Positions 1 through 8,168 of a stretch of DNA of 64,000 nucleotides are shown here, piece by piece. A program made the position numbers and the translations under genes. The notes below the pieces were generated by a model that saw nothing but the letters and a program-made list of their open reading frames with translations, did no database searches and was not told the DNA's origin. The stretch is from contig CAKUJD010000004.1 in the NCBI GenBank assembly GCA_934661195.1, positions 1 through 64,000 of the forward strand, in the 5' to 3' direction. This stretch comes from an uncultured Muribaculaceae bacterium (GTDB lineage Bacteria > Bacteroidota > Bacteroidia > Bacteroidales > Muribaculaceae). Position 1 is the stretch's first letter, and each line of letters begins with the position of its first letter.

Positions 1-40
1 AATTGACGAGATACTCAGTTTTACCTTGTCTCTCTTGCAT
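1..40 (-). CDS. Possible 5' end of a gene running off the left edge
   Basis: On the minus strand an ATG at position 40 opens a frame that stays open to the window edge, giving the 13 residues MQERQGKTEYLVN. An in-frame stop lies two codons upstream, so this ATG would be the first possible start. Two good Bacteroidota-type minus-strand promoters lie 100-250 bases upstream, which supports a gene here. Thirteen residues are too few to name a product, and the frame could be fortuitous. Confidence 0.35.
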   Translation of the reverse strand, partial: MQERQGKTEYLVN

Positions 41-141
41 TTGTCAAATTCCTCATCGCAAATATTTCAATGATCGTATGCTTTAACGACTTTAAATCTC
101 AGCGCCGTTGCGCTTGATTGTTTCGGAAGTCGAAAGTGTTG

Positions 142-172
142 CAAAGTTACAACTAATTTTTCGAACTGCAAA
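142..172 (-). promoter_or_regulatory. Bacteroidota-type promoter (proximal of a tandem pair)
   Basis: Read on the minus strand: TTTG (169-172), 19 bases, then TAACTTTG (142-149). Both elements match the -33/-7 consensus with correct spacing. It reads towards the partial gene at the left edge. No transcription data are available. Confidence 0.65.
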
Positions 173-257
173 ACTTTTTTGAGATTTTTTTGAGAATCTT
201 TTTAATTTGTCACATCCGCTGATGTTTTAAAGATGCTCATTTTTTCGTTTGCGGTTG

Positions 258-288
258 CAAAGGTACTGCAAAATATTAAACCACCAAA
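258..288 (-). promoter_or_regulatory. Bacteroidota-type promoter (distal of a tandem pair)
   Basis: Read on the minus strand: TTTG (285-288), 19 bases, then TACCTTTG (258-265), a full match to the -33/-7 consensus. It lies about 116 bases upstream of a second equally good promoter with the same orientation. The 300-511 stretch beyond it holds no gene that I can support. Confidence 0.65.
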
Positions 289-511
289 ACATTTTGCAAA
301 TATTTTTTGGGCGATTTTCGTCTATTTTCACCTACACCGCTATCTGACAACAACTTGCGCCTTAAAACTTTTTCGTGATTTTTTCGCAGCATAAAAGCGA
401 CATTCCGAGCAAAAAAATCAAGACATTGAAATGTACGCGCACGCGAAAAGGCCAACCTACGCCTCAGCACTAAAAACAGCCTTGCGTGGTGCATGATTTT
501 TTTGAAAAAAA

Positions 512-3481
512 TCACACCGCATGCGGTTTCAGCACCACACCGAGGCCTTTCTGCCCATTGATGGCCACAGTGAGCGGCTTGTCGAAGCTGACGATGCGCA
601 CAAAGCGGCTGTCATAGGACGCAGGGCAAGACGCCAAAAACGTTTCATCGAACACGCTGCCATCACCGGGCTCGCCAACCGTGAAGTATCCGACGCCAAA
701 CGAGGTGAGGTTCTGGAAGAAATGAGTGCCTTGACTCGGCTCGATGCGCGCGCCAGGCCGCGACATCTCAACGATGACACGGGCGGCAGAAATCTCGGCC
801 CACTTCACAGGCACTCCAAGGGCCGGATCGCTCGAGCCCCAACGACCCACTCCGGCAAGGATGTAGTTTTCGCCACGCTCAACAAAACCGCGGTTGATTT
901 CAGCGATTTCGCGGGCAATGAGCGGATTGTTGGCCATGGAGAACACTTCCTGCTTGACCATCACCACGCTGCTGATGTTGTCCATCACGCCATGGCCAAG
1001 CGCATTGTGACTGCTGATGAGCAGCTGGCTGGCATCGACGCTCATCACATTCTCGTCGAGCATTTCCTTGCGGTCGACCATGGGGCGAATTTGCAGCCAG
1101 CACAAGTCGCCCTTGTTGCCGCTGCTGCGGTCGGGATTGATGATGCCGGCAAACTCAATCTCAACAGGGCGGCCCATTAGCTCCTGACCTGTGGTGAGCA
1201 TGAAGTCTACTATTTTTGCCAGCGGATACACATTCTGCTTGAGCACATTAGCAAAGGTGACCACCTTGCGCCCTGGGCCAAGGTCGTTGTCGACAATAAC
1301 TCCGTTCTGAAAGTCGTAGGTCGACACCATGTATTTAAGATACCCATCGCGAGCTGCGTCCTGCACTGGCAGGCGCGAGATGTCGAAGCCCTCGTCGATG
1401 GTGAAATTCTCGTTGACGTCATGCACATTAAGGGCATAGAACGACGACTGGGTGTCGCGCAAGGCAAGCTCGAGCGTGCTCGTCTGCAGCACCTTGCGCG
1501 GCCTGCGCGGCGAGAAGCGCAGCGACATGCCGCCATCGACGATGTATTTGCCCAGCCCCACGGCCACCTCAGCCACGCCGCCATACGGATCCTCACCGCC
1601 CACGGGATAGTAGTTGAGCGAGCGGCCCACTCCCGAGAACGAGGGATAGAAGTAATTGCCGTGCTGCTCACCAGCCACCTCCTGAATGATGACAGCCATC
1701 TTTTCCTGATCGATGACATTGCTTGTGGCCACCATGTAGGCCTTGCTCTCGGCATAGAACACCGAGGCATAGACGGCCTTGATGGCATTGCTCATGAGCC
1801 GCAGCATGACGTTACGGTCGTGAAGATGCGGAATCATGTAGGTGGCATAGACCCCAGCGAATGGCTGGTAGTGGCTGTCTTCGAGCAAACTCGAGCTGCG
1901 CACCGCCAGCGGACCGCCTATCACATCGTAGATGGCCAGCAGGTCGTCGGCCAGACGGGCCGGCAACTTGGCATCAAGAAAATGGCGCAGGATCTCAGCG
2001 TCGGGCAAATTGCTCAATGCCATGGGATAGAGGTCGTTGGTCTCCATAAACTCATCGAATACGTCGGTGCAGAGCACCACCGTGTGGGGAATGTGAACCG
2101 CCACACCGTCGAAGTTGTCGCAAACGGGATTGTGCTTGATGATGCTGTCGATGAACGCGATGCCGCGCCCCTTGCCTCCAAGCGAGCCCTGCCCAATTCG
2201 GGCAAAGTTGCTGTAGCGGTCGAAGCGCTCGCGCTTGAACTCGGCCACCACGCCGCGGTTCTTCATTTTGCGATACTTGACAATGAGATCGAAAAACAGC
2301 TGCCGCACAGCCGGAGCCTCGTTGATGTCGCGGAAGCGGTGCATCTTCACCACCTGCGCTATTGGGAACAGTGCACGCGAATAGAGCCAGCGCGAAATGT
2401 CGTTTTTCTTGGCGTGATACAGCAGTGACTCGGCCGGGATGTCGAAAATGTGGTTCTGAAGTTCCTTAAGACTGCTGATGCGCATTATTTCGCGGCCCGT
2501 TTCGGGATTGCGGATTATGAAGTCGCCAAAGCCAAAGTGGTCCATTATGGCCTGCCCCAGGTCGACAGGCAACTTCTTGCTGTTCTTGTCGAGGAAAGTG
2601 CCGCCGAACTCGGCCACCCGCTCGCGGTTGTCGGCGTCGCTCGACTCGATGATGATGGGCAGATAGGGGTCGCAATCGCGCAGATAGCGCGCCAGGCGCA
2701 GGCCCGCGTGCTTGTCCTTGACGCCACCGCGCTTAAACGACACATCACTGATTACGCCCAATATGTGCTCGCGGTAGTGGTCGTAGAGCCGCTTGGCCTC
2801 CTCATAGTCGCGCGCCAGCATCACCTTTGGCCGTCCGCGCATGCGCAGCATGGCCTCGTGAGCATTGAGCGCCTCGGTGGAGAACCGCTGCGACTGGCGC
2901 AGAATGAACTTATACAGAGTGGGCAATATAGATGAGTAGAAGCGCACCGAGTCCTCAACGAGCAAAATCATCTGTATGCCCACGCCCATAATGTCGTTCT
3001 CGGCATTCAGCTTGTCCTCGAGCAGCTTGATGATGGCCACCAGCAGGTCGACATTGCCCAGCCAGCTGAACACATAGTCAACCCCGCTGAAGTCCTCACC
3101 CACAAGGCGGCGCGACACCTCGCGCGAAAACGGCGTAAGCACCACAATTGGCGTGTCGGGATACATGTGCTTGATTTCCTTGGCCGATGCGAAAGTCTCG
3201 GTGATGTCGACACCCGGCATGGCAATTATGATGTCGTAGTGCTTCTCGGCCAGAGTGGCCATGGCGCTGGCGTAGTCGCTGACGCGCGTCACGCGCGGCG
3301 GCGAGCTGAGATTGAGCGACACATACTCGAAATAGATTTGTTCCTCCACGCGTCCGTCCTCTTCCATCATAAAGGCATCGTAGGTGGACGCGATGAGCAG
3401 CACATTGTAGATGCGCTCCTGCATAAGGTTCTGAAACGCCGTATCTTTCAGATACAGCTGGCTCAGCAATGGTTCATTCAT
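512..3481 (-). CDS. PEP/pyruvate-binding domain protein with two receiver-like domains
   Basis: A 989-residue protein combining signalling-type and ATP-grasp domains. Residues about 25-155 look like a degenerate receiver domain: the expected acceptor site reads YDIIIAMPG and has no Asp. Residues about 170-315 form a second receiver with the acidic pair E176-D177, acceptor-like D246, Ser280/281 and Lys299. A helical linker follows. From about residue 425 comes a pyruvate phosphate dikinase/PEP synthase N-terminal ATP-grasp region, with GQGSLGGKGRG and AVRSSSLLEDS (526-536). The phosphohistidine swivelling domain and PEP-binding barrel of true PEP synthases are not apparent. The start at 3481 is chosen because the promoter (-7 at 3519-3526) lies just upstream; the longer open frame reads through that promoter. 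It is monocistronic and divergent from the GLUG protein. The family is recurrent in Bacteroidota but, as far as I know, without a defined reaction; a phosphorylation-controlled kinase or nucleotide-binding regulator is an inference. Confidence 0.85.
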   Translation of the reverse strand: MNEPLLSQLYLKDTAFQNLMQERIYNVLLIASTYDAFMMEEDGRVEEQIYFEYVSLNLSSPPRVTRVSDYASAMATLAEKHYDIIIAMPGVDITETFASAKEIKHMYPDTPIVVLTPFSREVSRRLVGEDFSGVDYVFSWLGNVDLLVAIIKLLEDKLNAENDIMGVGIQMILLVEDSVRFYSSILPTLYKFILRQSQRFSTEALNAHEAMLRMRGRPKVMLARDYEEAKRLYDHYREHILGVISDVSFKRGGVKDKHAGLRLARYLRDCDPYLPIIIESSDADNRERVAEFGGTFLDKNSKKLPVDLGQAIMDHFGFGDFIIRNPETGREIMRISSLKELQNHIFDIPAESLLYHAKKNDISRWLYSRALFPIAQVVKMHRFRDINEAPAVRQLFFDLIVKYRKMKNRGVVAEFKRERFDRYSNFARIGQGSLGGKGRGIAFIDSIIKHNPVCDNFDGVAVHIPHTVVLCTDVFDEFMETNDLYPMALSNLPDAEILRHFLDAKLPARLADDLLAIYDVIGGPLAVRSSSLLEDSHYQPFAGVYATYMIPHLHDRNVMLRLMSNAIKAVYASVFYAESKAYMVATSNVIDQEKMAVIIQEVAGEQHGNYFYPSFSGVGRSLNYYPVGGEDPYGGVAEVAVGLGKYIVDGGMSLRFSPRRPRKVLQTSTLELALRDTQSSFYALNVHDVNENFTIDEGFDISRLPVQDAARDGYLKYMVSTYDFQNGVIVDNDLGPGRKVVTFANVLKQNVYPLAKIVDFMLTTGQELMGRPVEIEFAGIINPDRSSGNKGDLCWLQIRPMVDRKEMLDENVMSVDASQLLISSHNALGHGVMDNISSVVMVKQEVFSMANNPLIAREIAEINRGFVERGENYILAGVGRWGSSDPALGVPVKWAEISAARVIVEMSRPGARIEPSQGTHFFQNLTSFGVGYFTVGEPGDGSVFDETFLASCPASYDSRFVRIVSFDKPLTVAINGQKGLGVVLKPHAV

Positions 3482-3518
3482 TGGGTTCTCACTATTTTTG
3501 TCAGGGGCAAATTTAGTG

Positions 3519-3549
3519 CAAATATAGAATAGCGGCAAATTAATGCAAA
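3519..3549 (-). promoter_or_regulatory. Promoter of the receiver/ATP-grasp fusion gene
   Basis: Minus strand: TTTG (3546-3549), 19 bases, TATATTTG (3519-3526), an exact match to the phylum consensus. It ends about 38 bases before the ATG at 3481. A second -7-like TAAATTTG lies at 3508-3515. Confidence 0.7.
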
Positions 3550-3586
3550 ACAAAATCACGATGGCCAAAAATTCGACATTTATTAA

Positions 3587-3594
3587 TAACTTTG
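3587..3594 (+). promoter_or_regulatory. -7 element for the GLUG-repeat protein
   Basis: TAACTTTG matches TAnnTTTG and lies 29 bases before the ATG at 3624. No convincing TTTG is seen at the -33 distance, so strength is uncertain. Because it sits downstream of the first in-frame ATG (3543), it supports the later start. Confidence 0.45.
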
Positions 3595-3623
3595 TGGAGT
3601 TATCAACCAATTTATTAACAAAT

Positions 3624-6600
3624 ATGAGGAAATTCCACTTATTTTTGGCCACATTGGCATCGGTGGCTGCACTGACGGCGACAGCCGGCACCGCCAGCCC
3701 GTTTGCCGACGCATCGGCCACAAAAGCGAAGCCCGGCCCCAAGGGGCGGGTTGGAGCGCTGAAAGCCGCCGGAAGCGCGGTGGCACACCCCATTCAGCAG
3801 CTGGAGCAGCGCACAATGAAGCAGAGTGCCCACAAAGCGGCGCGCAAAGCGCAACGGGTGCAGGCTTCCGACCTGAAGAGCCCGAGCCTGCAAATCGACT
3901 ACACCACCGGCACCACCGAGCCAACGTTTAAGCGCGCCTGCCCTGTGACCTACGCCATCAGCGGCAGCACCATCGAAATCAAGGGTTTCGGAGGCTATGG
4001 CAAGAGCGCCACCGGCAGCGTGGACTGGCAGACGGGCACCGTGACCGTGCCGAGGCAGTCGGTGTACGACAGCCAGAACTACGGCAACTGCGACATCGTG
4101 AAGGTGAACCCCAGCTACACCACCATCGACACAACAGCCGTGATCACAGGCCACATTGAAGGCGGCGTGCTCACCCTCGACCCCTGGACGCTGCTCATAA
4201 CCAGCGGCAAATACAAGGGTTATATCCTCGACGGTGTGCGCGTGCGCTCGGACTTCAAGCCGGCCAACACCACCATGACCGTGGGCGTGACCGACACCAC
4301 CGGAGCGGTGACCAGCCGCGATTTCCCAGTGATTGCCGAACAGACAGCCACCAACCAGGTGACACTCTACAACTTTGCAGGCACCGGCAGCCGCGTGAAT
4401 GTGGCAGTGCACGGCGACTCCACCATGGCCATTGCGCCGCAACTGATAATGGAGAACAACAGCGCACGCTACAAGTGCTACCGCTACGACCCCGAAAAGC
4501 GGCTGTTCTTCCCCTACAAGCAAATCAAGGGCAGCGCCAAGGGCGGACAGCTGCAGTGGGGCAGCTGGATAATCAACTCCACCGACGGGAAATATTACGT
4601 GATGATGTGCTCTGGCTCGAGCGTGAAGCTGCCATTTGAGCTGAAGCTGCCAGCAGCACGCGCACAAGCCGGCTTCAAGGGCAGCGGCACCGAGGCCGAC
4701 CCCTACCTGATTGAAAACGTGAACGACCTGATAGCGCTGTCGGACAGCGTGAACTTTGAGACCGACATCGACCCAGTGCGCCGGTGCGGCACAAAGTATG
4801 CAGGCCAATACTTCAAGCAGACGGCCGCCATCAACATGAACGGATACAAGTTCAGCCCCATTGGCGGCAACGACGACTACATACGCTTTGGCGGCACATA
4901 TGACGGCAACGGCAAGACCATCAGTAACCTTACGGTGGAATCTGTGACCGACGGCTATGCGGCCCTCTTTGGCGCAGTCGACACCACCGGTGTGCTGAAA
5001 AACGTGCGCCTCACCAACCCCGTGATCAAGTCGGGATACTACTACACAGGCACACTGGCCGCCTACTGCCAGGGCAGCATTGAAAACGTGACCGTGACAG
5101 GCGCCAAAGTGGAAGGCAACTTCTGCACAGGCGGCGTGGCGGGCATAGTGGGCCCTGCAACCAACGTAACATTCAGCAACGGCACCGTGATTGGCAACAG
5201 CCAGACGGGCGGCGTGGCAGGCGTGGGCCGCTCGCCCATGAAGCTGCTCAGCGCCACAGGCGCCACAGTGATAAGCACCGCCACCGAATACACCACCTCG
5301 GTGGGCGGCGTTGTGGGATTCATGGGCAAGGAGCGCGGCGGCTACCTCACCGACAGCTACTTTGCCGGCACCGTAGTGGTGCAGCACGCCGGAGTGATGG
5401 CAGGCTGCATGCTGGGCGTAAGCACCGAGGCTCCCGTGAGCCGCTGCTTTGCCGTGGGCGAAATTGGCTACACCGGCACTTCGGTGGGCAAGACCTCGGC
5501 CGGCGGCATCGTGGGAGGCGCGCAGGCCATGGAGATCACCGACTGCTACTTTGCCGGCGAGAACCGCCTTGGCGGCCCGCAGGCAGGCGGCCTGATTGGC
5601 CTCAACATCAACGTGGGCCTTGAGGGCCACGCCGACCACTCGATACTCACCCGCTGCTATGTGACGGGTGCCATAAAGAGCACCTCGACCGACGCACAGT
5701 CGCCTTTTGTGGGCAAATATGACCCGCAGACTGGCGGCAGCGCGCCCGTAATCAGCAACTGCTACTACGACGGACAGCTGATTACGGCCAACGCCAAACT
5801 CACCTCAGCAGCAGTGCCCACCAGCCGCCTTGTGAGCGGCAGCGCGGTAGACAGCACATTCAGCGACACCACATGGACCTTCACCAAGGGCCTGTATCCG
5901 CGTCTTAAGAGCATCAGCGCCAACACAGCCGCATATGTGTCGGCAGCAGCGGCGCCGTTTGCCAACGACGACCAGAACATCGACAACGTGGCCGAAGACT
6001 TCAAGGGCTCAACACTGAACGGAGTGAAGTGGAAAGTGCTGATGAACGGCGCCCTGGCCGACGACGGACACGGTCTGAGCGTGGACCAGAACGGCAACTT
6101 CCACCTGAACGGCACTTTCTCGGCCGACACCATATTCGCCTCGAGCGGCGCGGTTAGGAAATACATAATGGTGCGCTGCGCGCCCATGAGCCGCTTCAAG
6201 GGCAAGGGCACAGCCGAGAGCCCCTACCTGATTGAAAACAAAGACGACCTGATTACGCTGAGCAAGGCCACCGTGGACAACCAGCTGTCGTTCAGCGGCT
6301 CATACTTCAAGATCACCAACGACATCGATGTTGAGAAAGACCAGGAGTTCAAGGGCATAGGCATTGCAGGCAGCAGCAAGGCCAACTACGCCTTCGGCGG
6401 TGTACTCGACGGCGACAACCACACCATACACAACGTGCGCCTCATATACTGCACTCTCGACTCCACAGGCAAGATAGCCACGCGCGAAAACAACACCGGC
6501 TTCGTCAACAACCTGAAGGCCGGCGGCGTGGTGAAAAACCTGCGCATGGCCAGCGACTGCTACTTTGTGGGCTACTCACACACTGCGGCCTTTGTGGGCC

Positions 6601-7916
6601 ACAACTATGGCGGCGACATCATCAACTGCCGCAACTACGCCACCGTGATCGGCCACTCGGGCAACACGGGCGGCATGACGGGCTACCACAATGCGGGACT
6701 CATCAAGGACTGCTACAACGCCGGCACCATTGTGGCCGGATTCCAGTATGCCGGCGGCATTGCAGCCGCAAGCCGGGGCACAATTGAAAACTGCCAGAAC
6801 ACCGGCGAAGTGATTGCCAAGAAAATCAACGCCAACTATGAGGTGAACCGCCTCAACTCGGCCGGCGGCATATGCCACTCCAACTTCGGCACCATGCGCA
6901 ATGTGCTCAACACAGGCCACATCAAGGCTTCGAAATACGTGGGCGGCATCATGGCCTGGTATAACGGCAAGACGGCCGACACCATGGCTGTGGCCGCGCT
7001 CAATGTGGGCATCATGGAAATCGATCCCAAGGTGGATCCCACCACCATTGGCAACATTGTGGGCAAACTGTATGTGAAAGGCAAAGCCAAGGCCTGCTAC
7101 TACGACGGCCAACTGTCGGCCTACAGTTCGTGCCACAGTGCCGAATACAGCGGCACGCAGCCGCTCACCACGGCCCAGCTCACCAGCGGCGAGCCCATCG
7201 AAGGCCTCGACACCGCCTACTGGAGTTTTGAGAAAGGACGCTACCCGATGCTGCGCACATTTGCCGACGAGCCGGGAGCGCAGGCCGGTGCGATGAGCGT
7301 GGTCTACTTTGGTGACAACCACCGCAGCGACAGCATCAAGTGCGACGCCACACTCGCCCAGACCGAAGGGCTCAGCTGGAGCACCAAGGCAGCCGGCACG
7401 GCATTCCAGGTGAAGGGCAATGTGCTGTGGATGGATGTGGCCGACGTGCTGGCCGACACCCTTGCAGCCAGCTACAAGGGATTTGTGAAACTGATTCCCG
7501 TTGTGGCCGTGCCCGACAGCGTGCCATTGCCTGCCATTGCAGTGAACGGCAGCGAAAGCTCGGTGAAATTCAGCTGTCCGCTTGATGGCGTCACCTACTT
7601 CTACACCCTCGACGGCTCGGTGCCCACCACAGCCAGCAGCGCAAGCGCCGAAGGTGTGGTGAAACTGCCCGCAGGCACCTACACTGTGACCGTAGTGGCA
7701 GCCAAGCGCGGCCACTACACTTCCCAGCCTGTGTCGTGCGAGGTGAGCATGAGCGGCGTGGAGGGCGTGACTGCCGAGAAGACGGTGCTCACACGCAGCT
7801 ACGTTACCCCGTCGGGAGTGGTGAGCCCCACACCCGCCGACGGCCTCAATATTGAGGTCACCACCTACACCGACGGCACACGCACAGCCGTTAAACGGCT
7901 GATGCGTGCCAAGTAA
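3624..7916 (+). CDS. Large secreted GLUG-repeat protein with C-terminal sorting-like tail
   Basis: A 1430-residue protein with a classical signal peptide (MRKFHLFLATLASVAALTATAG). After a roughly 340-residue beta-rich N-terminal part come two copies of a module that begins GSGTEADPYLIEN (genomic about 4681) and GKGTAESPYLIEN (about 6204). Each is followed by strings of short GLUG-like turns (GGVAG, CYFAG, NAGTIVAG) expected to form a parallel beta-helix. Near the end YFYTLDGSVPT resembles the chitobiase C-terminal/FN3-like domain. The last 40 residues contain GLNIEVTTYTDGTR and end KRLMRAK, a tail also found on the protein at 40005. The likely location is the cell surface or periplasmic face, in a binding or adhesin-like role; the ligand is unknown. 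The start at 3624 is preferred because it begins the signal peptide and lies just after the -7 element. Confidence 0.8.
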   Translation: MRKFHLFLATLASVAALTATAGTASPFADASATKAKPGPKGRVGALKAAGSAVAHPIQQLEQRTMKQSAHKAARKAQRVQASDLKSPSLQIDYTTGTTEPTFKRACPVTYAISGSTIEIKGFGGYGKSATGSVDWQTGTVTVPRQSVYDSQNYGNCDIVKVNPSYTTIDTTAVITGHIEGGVLTLDPWTLLITSGKYKGYILDGVRVRSDFKPANTTMTVGVTDTTGAVTSRDFPVIAEQTATNQVTLYNFAGTGSRVNVAVHGDSTMAIAPQLIMENNSARYKCYRYDPEKRLFFPYKQIKGSAKGGQLQWGSWIINSTDGKYYVMMCSGSSVKLPFELKLPAARAQAGFKGSGTEADPYLIENVNDLIALSDSVNFETDIDPVRRCGTKYAGQYFKQTAAINMNGYKFSPIGGNDDYIRFGGTYDGNGKTISNLTVESVTDGYAALFGAVDTTGVLKNVRLTNPVIKSGYYYTGTLAAYCQGSIENVTVTGAKVEGNFCTGGVAGIVGPATNVTFSNGTVIGNSQTGGVAGVGRSPMKLLSATGATVISTATEYTTSVGGVVGFMGKERGGYLTDSYFAGTVVVQHAGVMAGCMLGVSTEAPVSRCFAVGEIGYTGTSVGKTSAGGIVGGAQAMEITDCYFAGENRLGGPQAGGLIGLNINVGLEGHADHSILTRCYVTGAIKSTSTDAQSPFVGKYDPQTGGSAPVISNCYYDGQLITANAKLTSAAVPTSRLVSGSAVDSTFSDTTWTFTKGLYPRLKSISANTAAYVSAAAAPFANDDQNIDNVAEDFKGSTLNGVKWKVLMNGALADDGHGLSVDQNGNFHLNGTFSADTIFASSGAVRKYIMVRCAPMSRFKGKGTAESPYLIENKDDLITLSKATVDNQLSFSGSYFKITNDIDVEKDQEFKGIGIAGSSKANYAFGGVLDGDNHTIHNVRLIYCTLDSTGKIATRENNTGFVNNLKAGGVVKNLRMASDCYFVGYSHTAAFVGHNYGGDIINCRNYATVIGHSGNTGGMTGYHNAGLIKDCYNAGTIVAGFQYAGGIAAASRGTIENCQNTGEVIAKKINANYEVNRLNSAGGICHSNFGTMRNVLNTGHIKASKYVGGIMAWYNGKTADTMAVAALNVGIMEIDPKVDPTTIGNIVGKLYVKGKAKACYYDGQLSAYSSCHSAEYSGTQPLTTAQLTSGEPIEGLDTAYWSFEKGRYPMLRTFADEPGAQAGAMSVVYFGDNHRSDSIKCDATLAQTEGLSWSTKAAGTAFQVKGNVLWMDVADVLADTLAASYKGFVKLIPVVAVPDSVPLPAIAVNGSESSVKFSCPLDGVTYFYTLDGSVPTTASSASAEGVVKLPAGTYTVTVVAAKRGHYTSQPVSCEVSMSGVEGVTAEKTVLTRSYVTPSGVVSPTPADGLNIEVTTYTDGTRTAVKRLMRAK

Positions 7917-7942
7917 GACGACACTATACGACCCATAATTTA

Positions 7943-7975
7943 GAGAGGGCGCAGCCATGGCGGTTGCGCCCTCTC
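7943..7975 (+). terminator. Stem-loop terminator after the GLUG protein gene
   Basis: Perfect 11-base arms (7943-7953 and 7965-7975, GAGAGGGCGCA/TGCGCCCTCTC) around an 11-base loop, 26 bases after the stop codon. The following T-run is weak. Confidence 0.6.
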
Positions 7976-8065
7976 GCTTCTTTGCCCCAGTAGTGCAATT
8001 GGCCGCAAAAATGGCAAAAAAGCTAAATTTTCACATTATAATATGTGGGGTAATGTTTTTTTATA

Positions 8066-8073
8066 TAATTTTG
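8066..8073 (+). promoter_or_regulatory. -7 element for topA
   Basis: TAATTTTG matches TAnnTTTG. The -33 region has only TGTG at 18 bases. This implies a leader of about 90 bases before the topA ATG at 8169. Confidence 0.45.
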
Positions 8074-8168
8074 CACCCGATTTTGCAGAAAGGGCGCGCC
8101 ACACACCGCCCCACACGCCGCAAAAATCGAGAGCGAATAATTACAACAGGAAAAAACATATATTAGAT

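Noticed and set aside
276..515. 79-residue basic open frame on the minus strand upstream of position 276
   Set aside because: It lies in AT-rich DNA between a gene end and a promoter, has a low-complexity Arg/Phe composition and no recognisable domain.
3639..5639. 666-residue open frame on the minus strand inside the GLUG protein gene
   Set aside because: Composition (His/Ala/Val/Gly) is the mirror of a GC-rich plus-strand gene; no domain or start context.
7957..8166. 69-residue frame between the GLUG gene terminator and topA
   Set aside because: It overlaps a terminator stem and the topA promoter.
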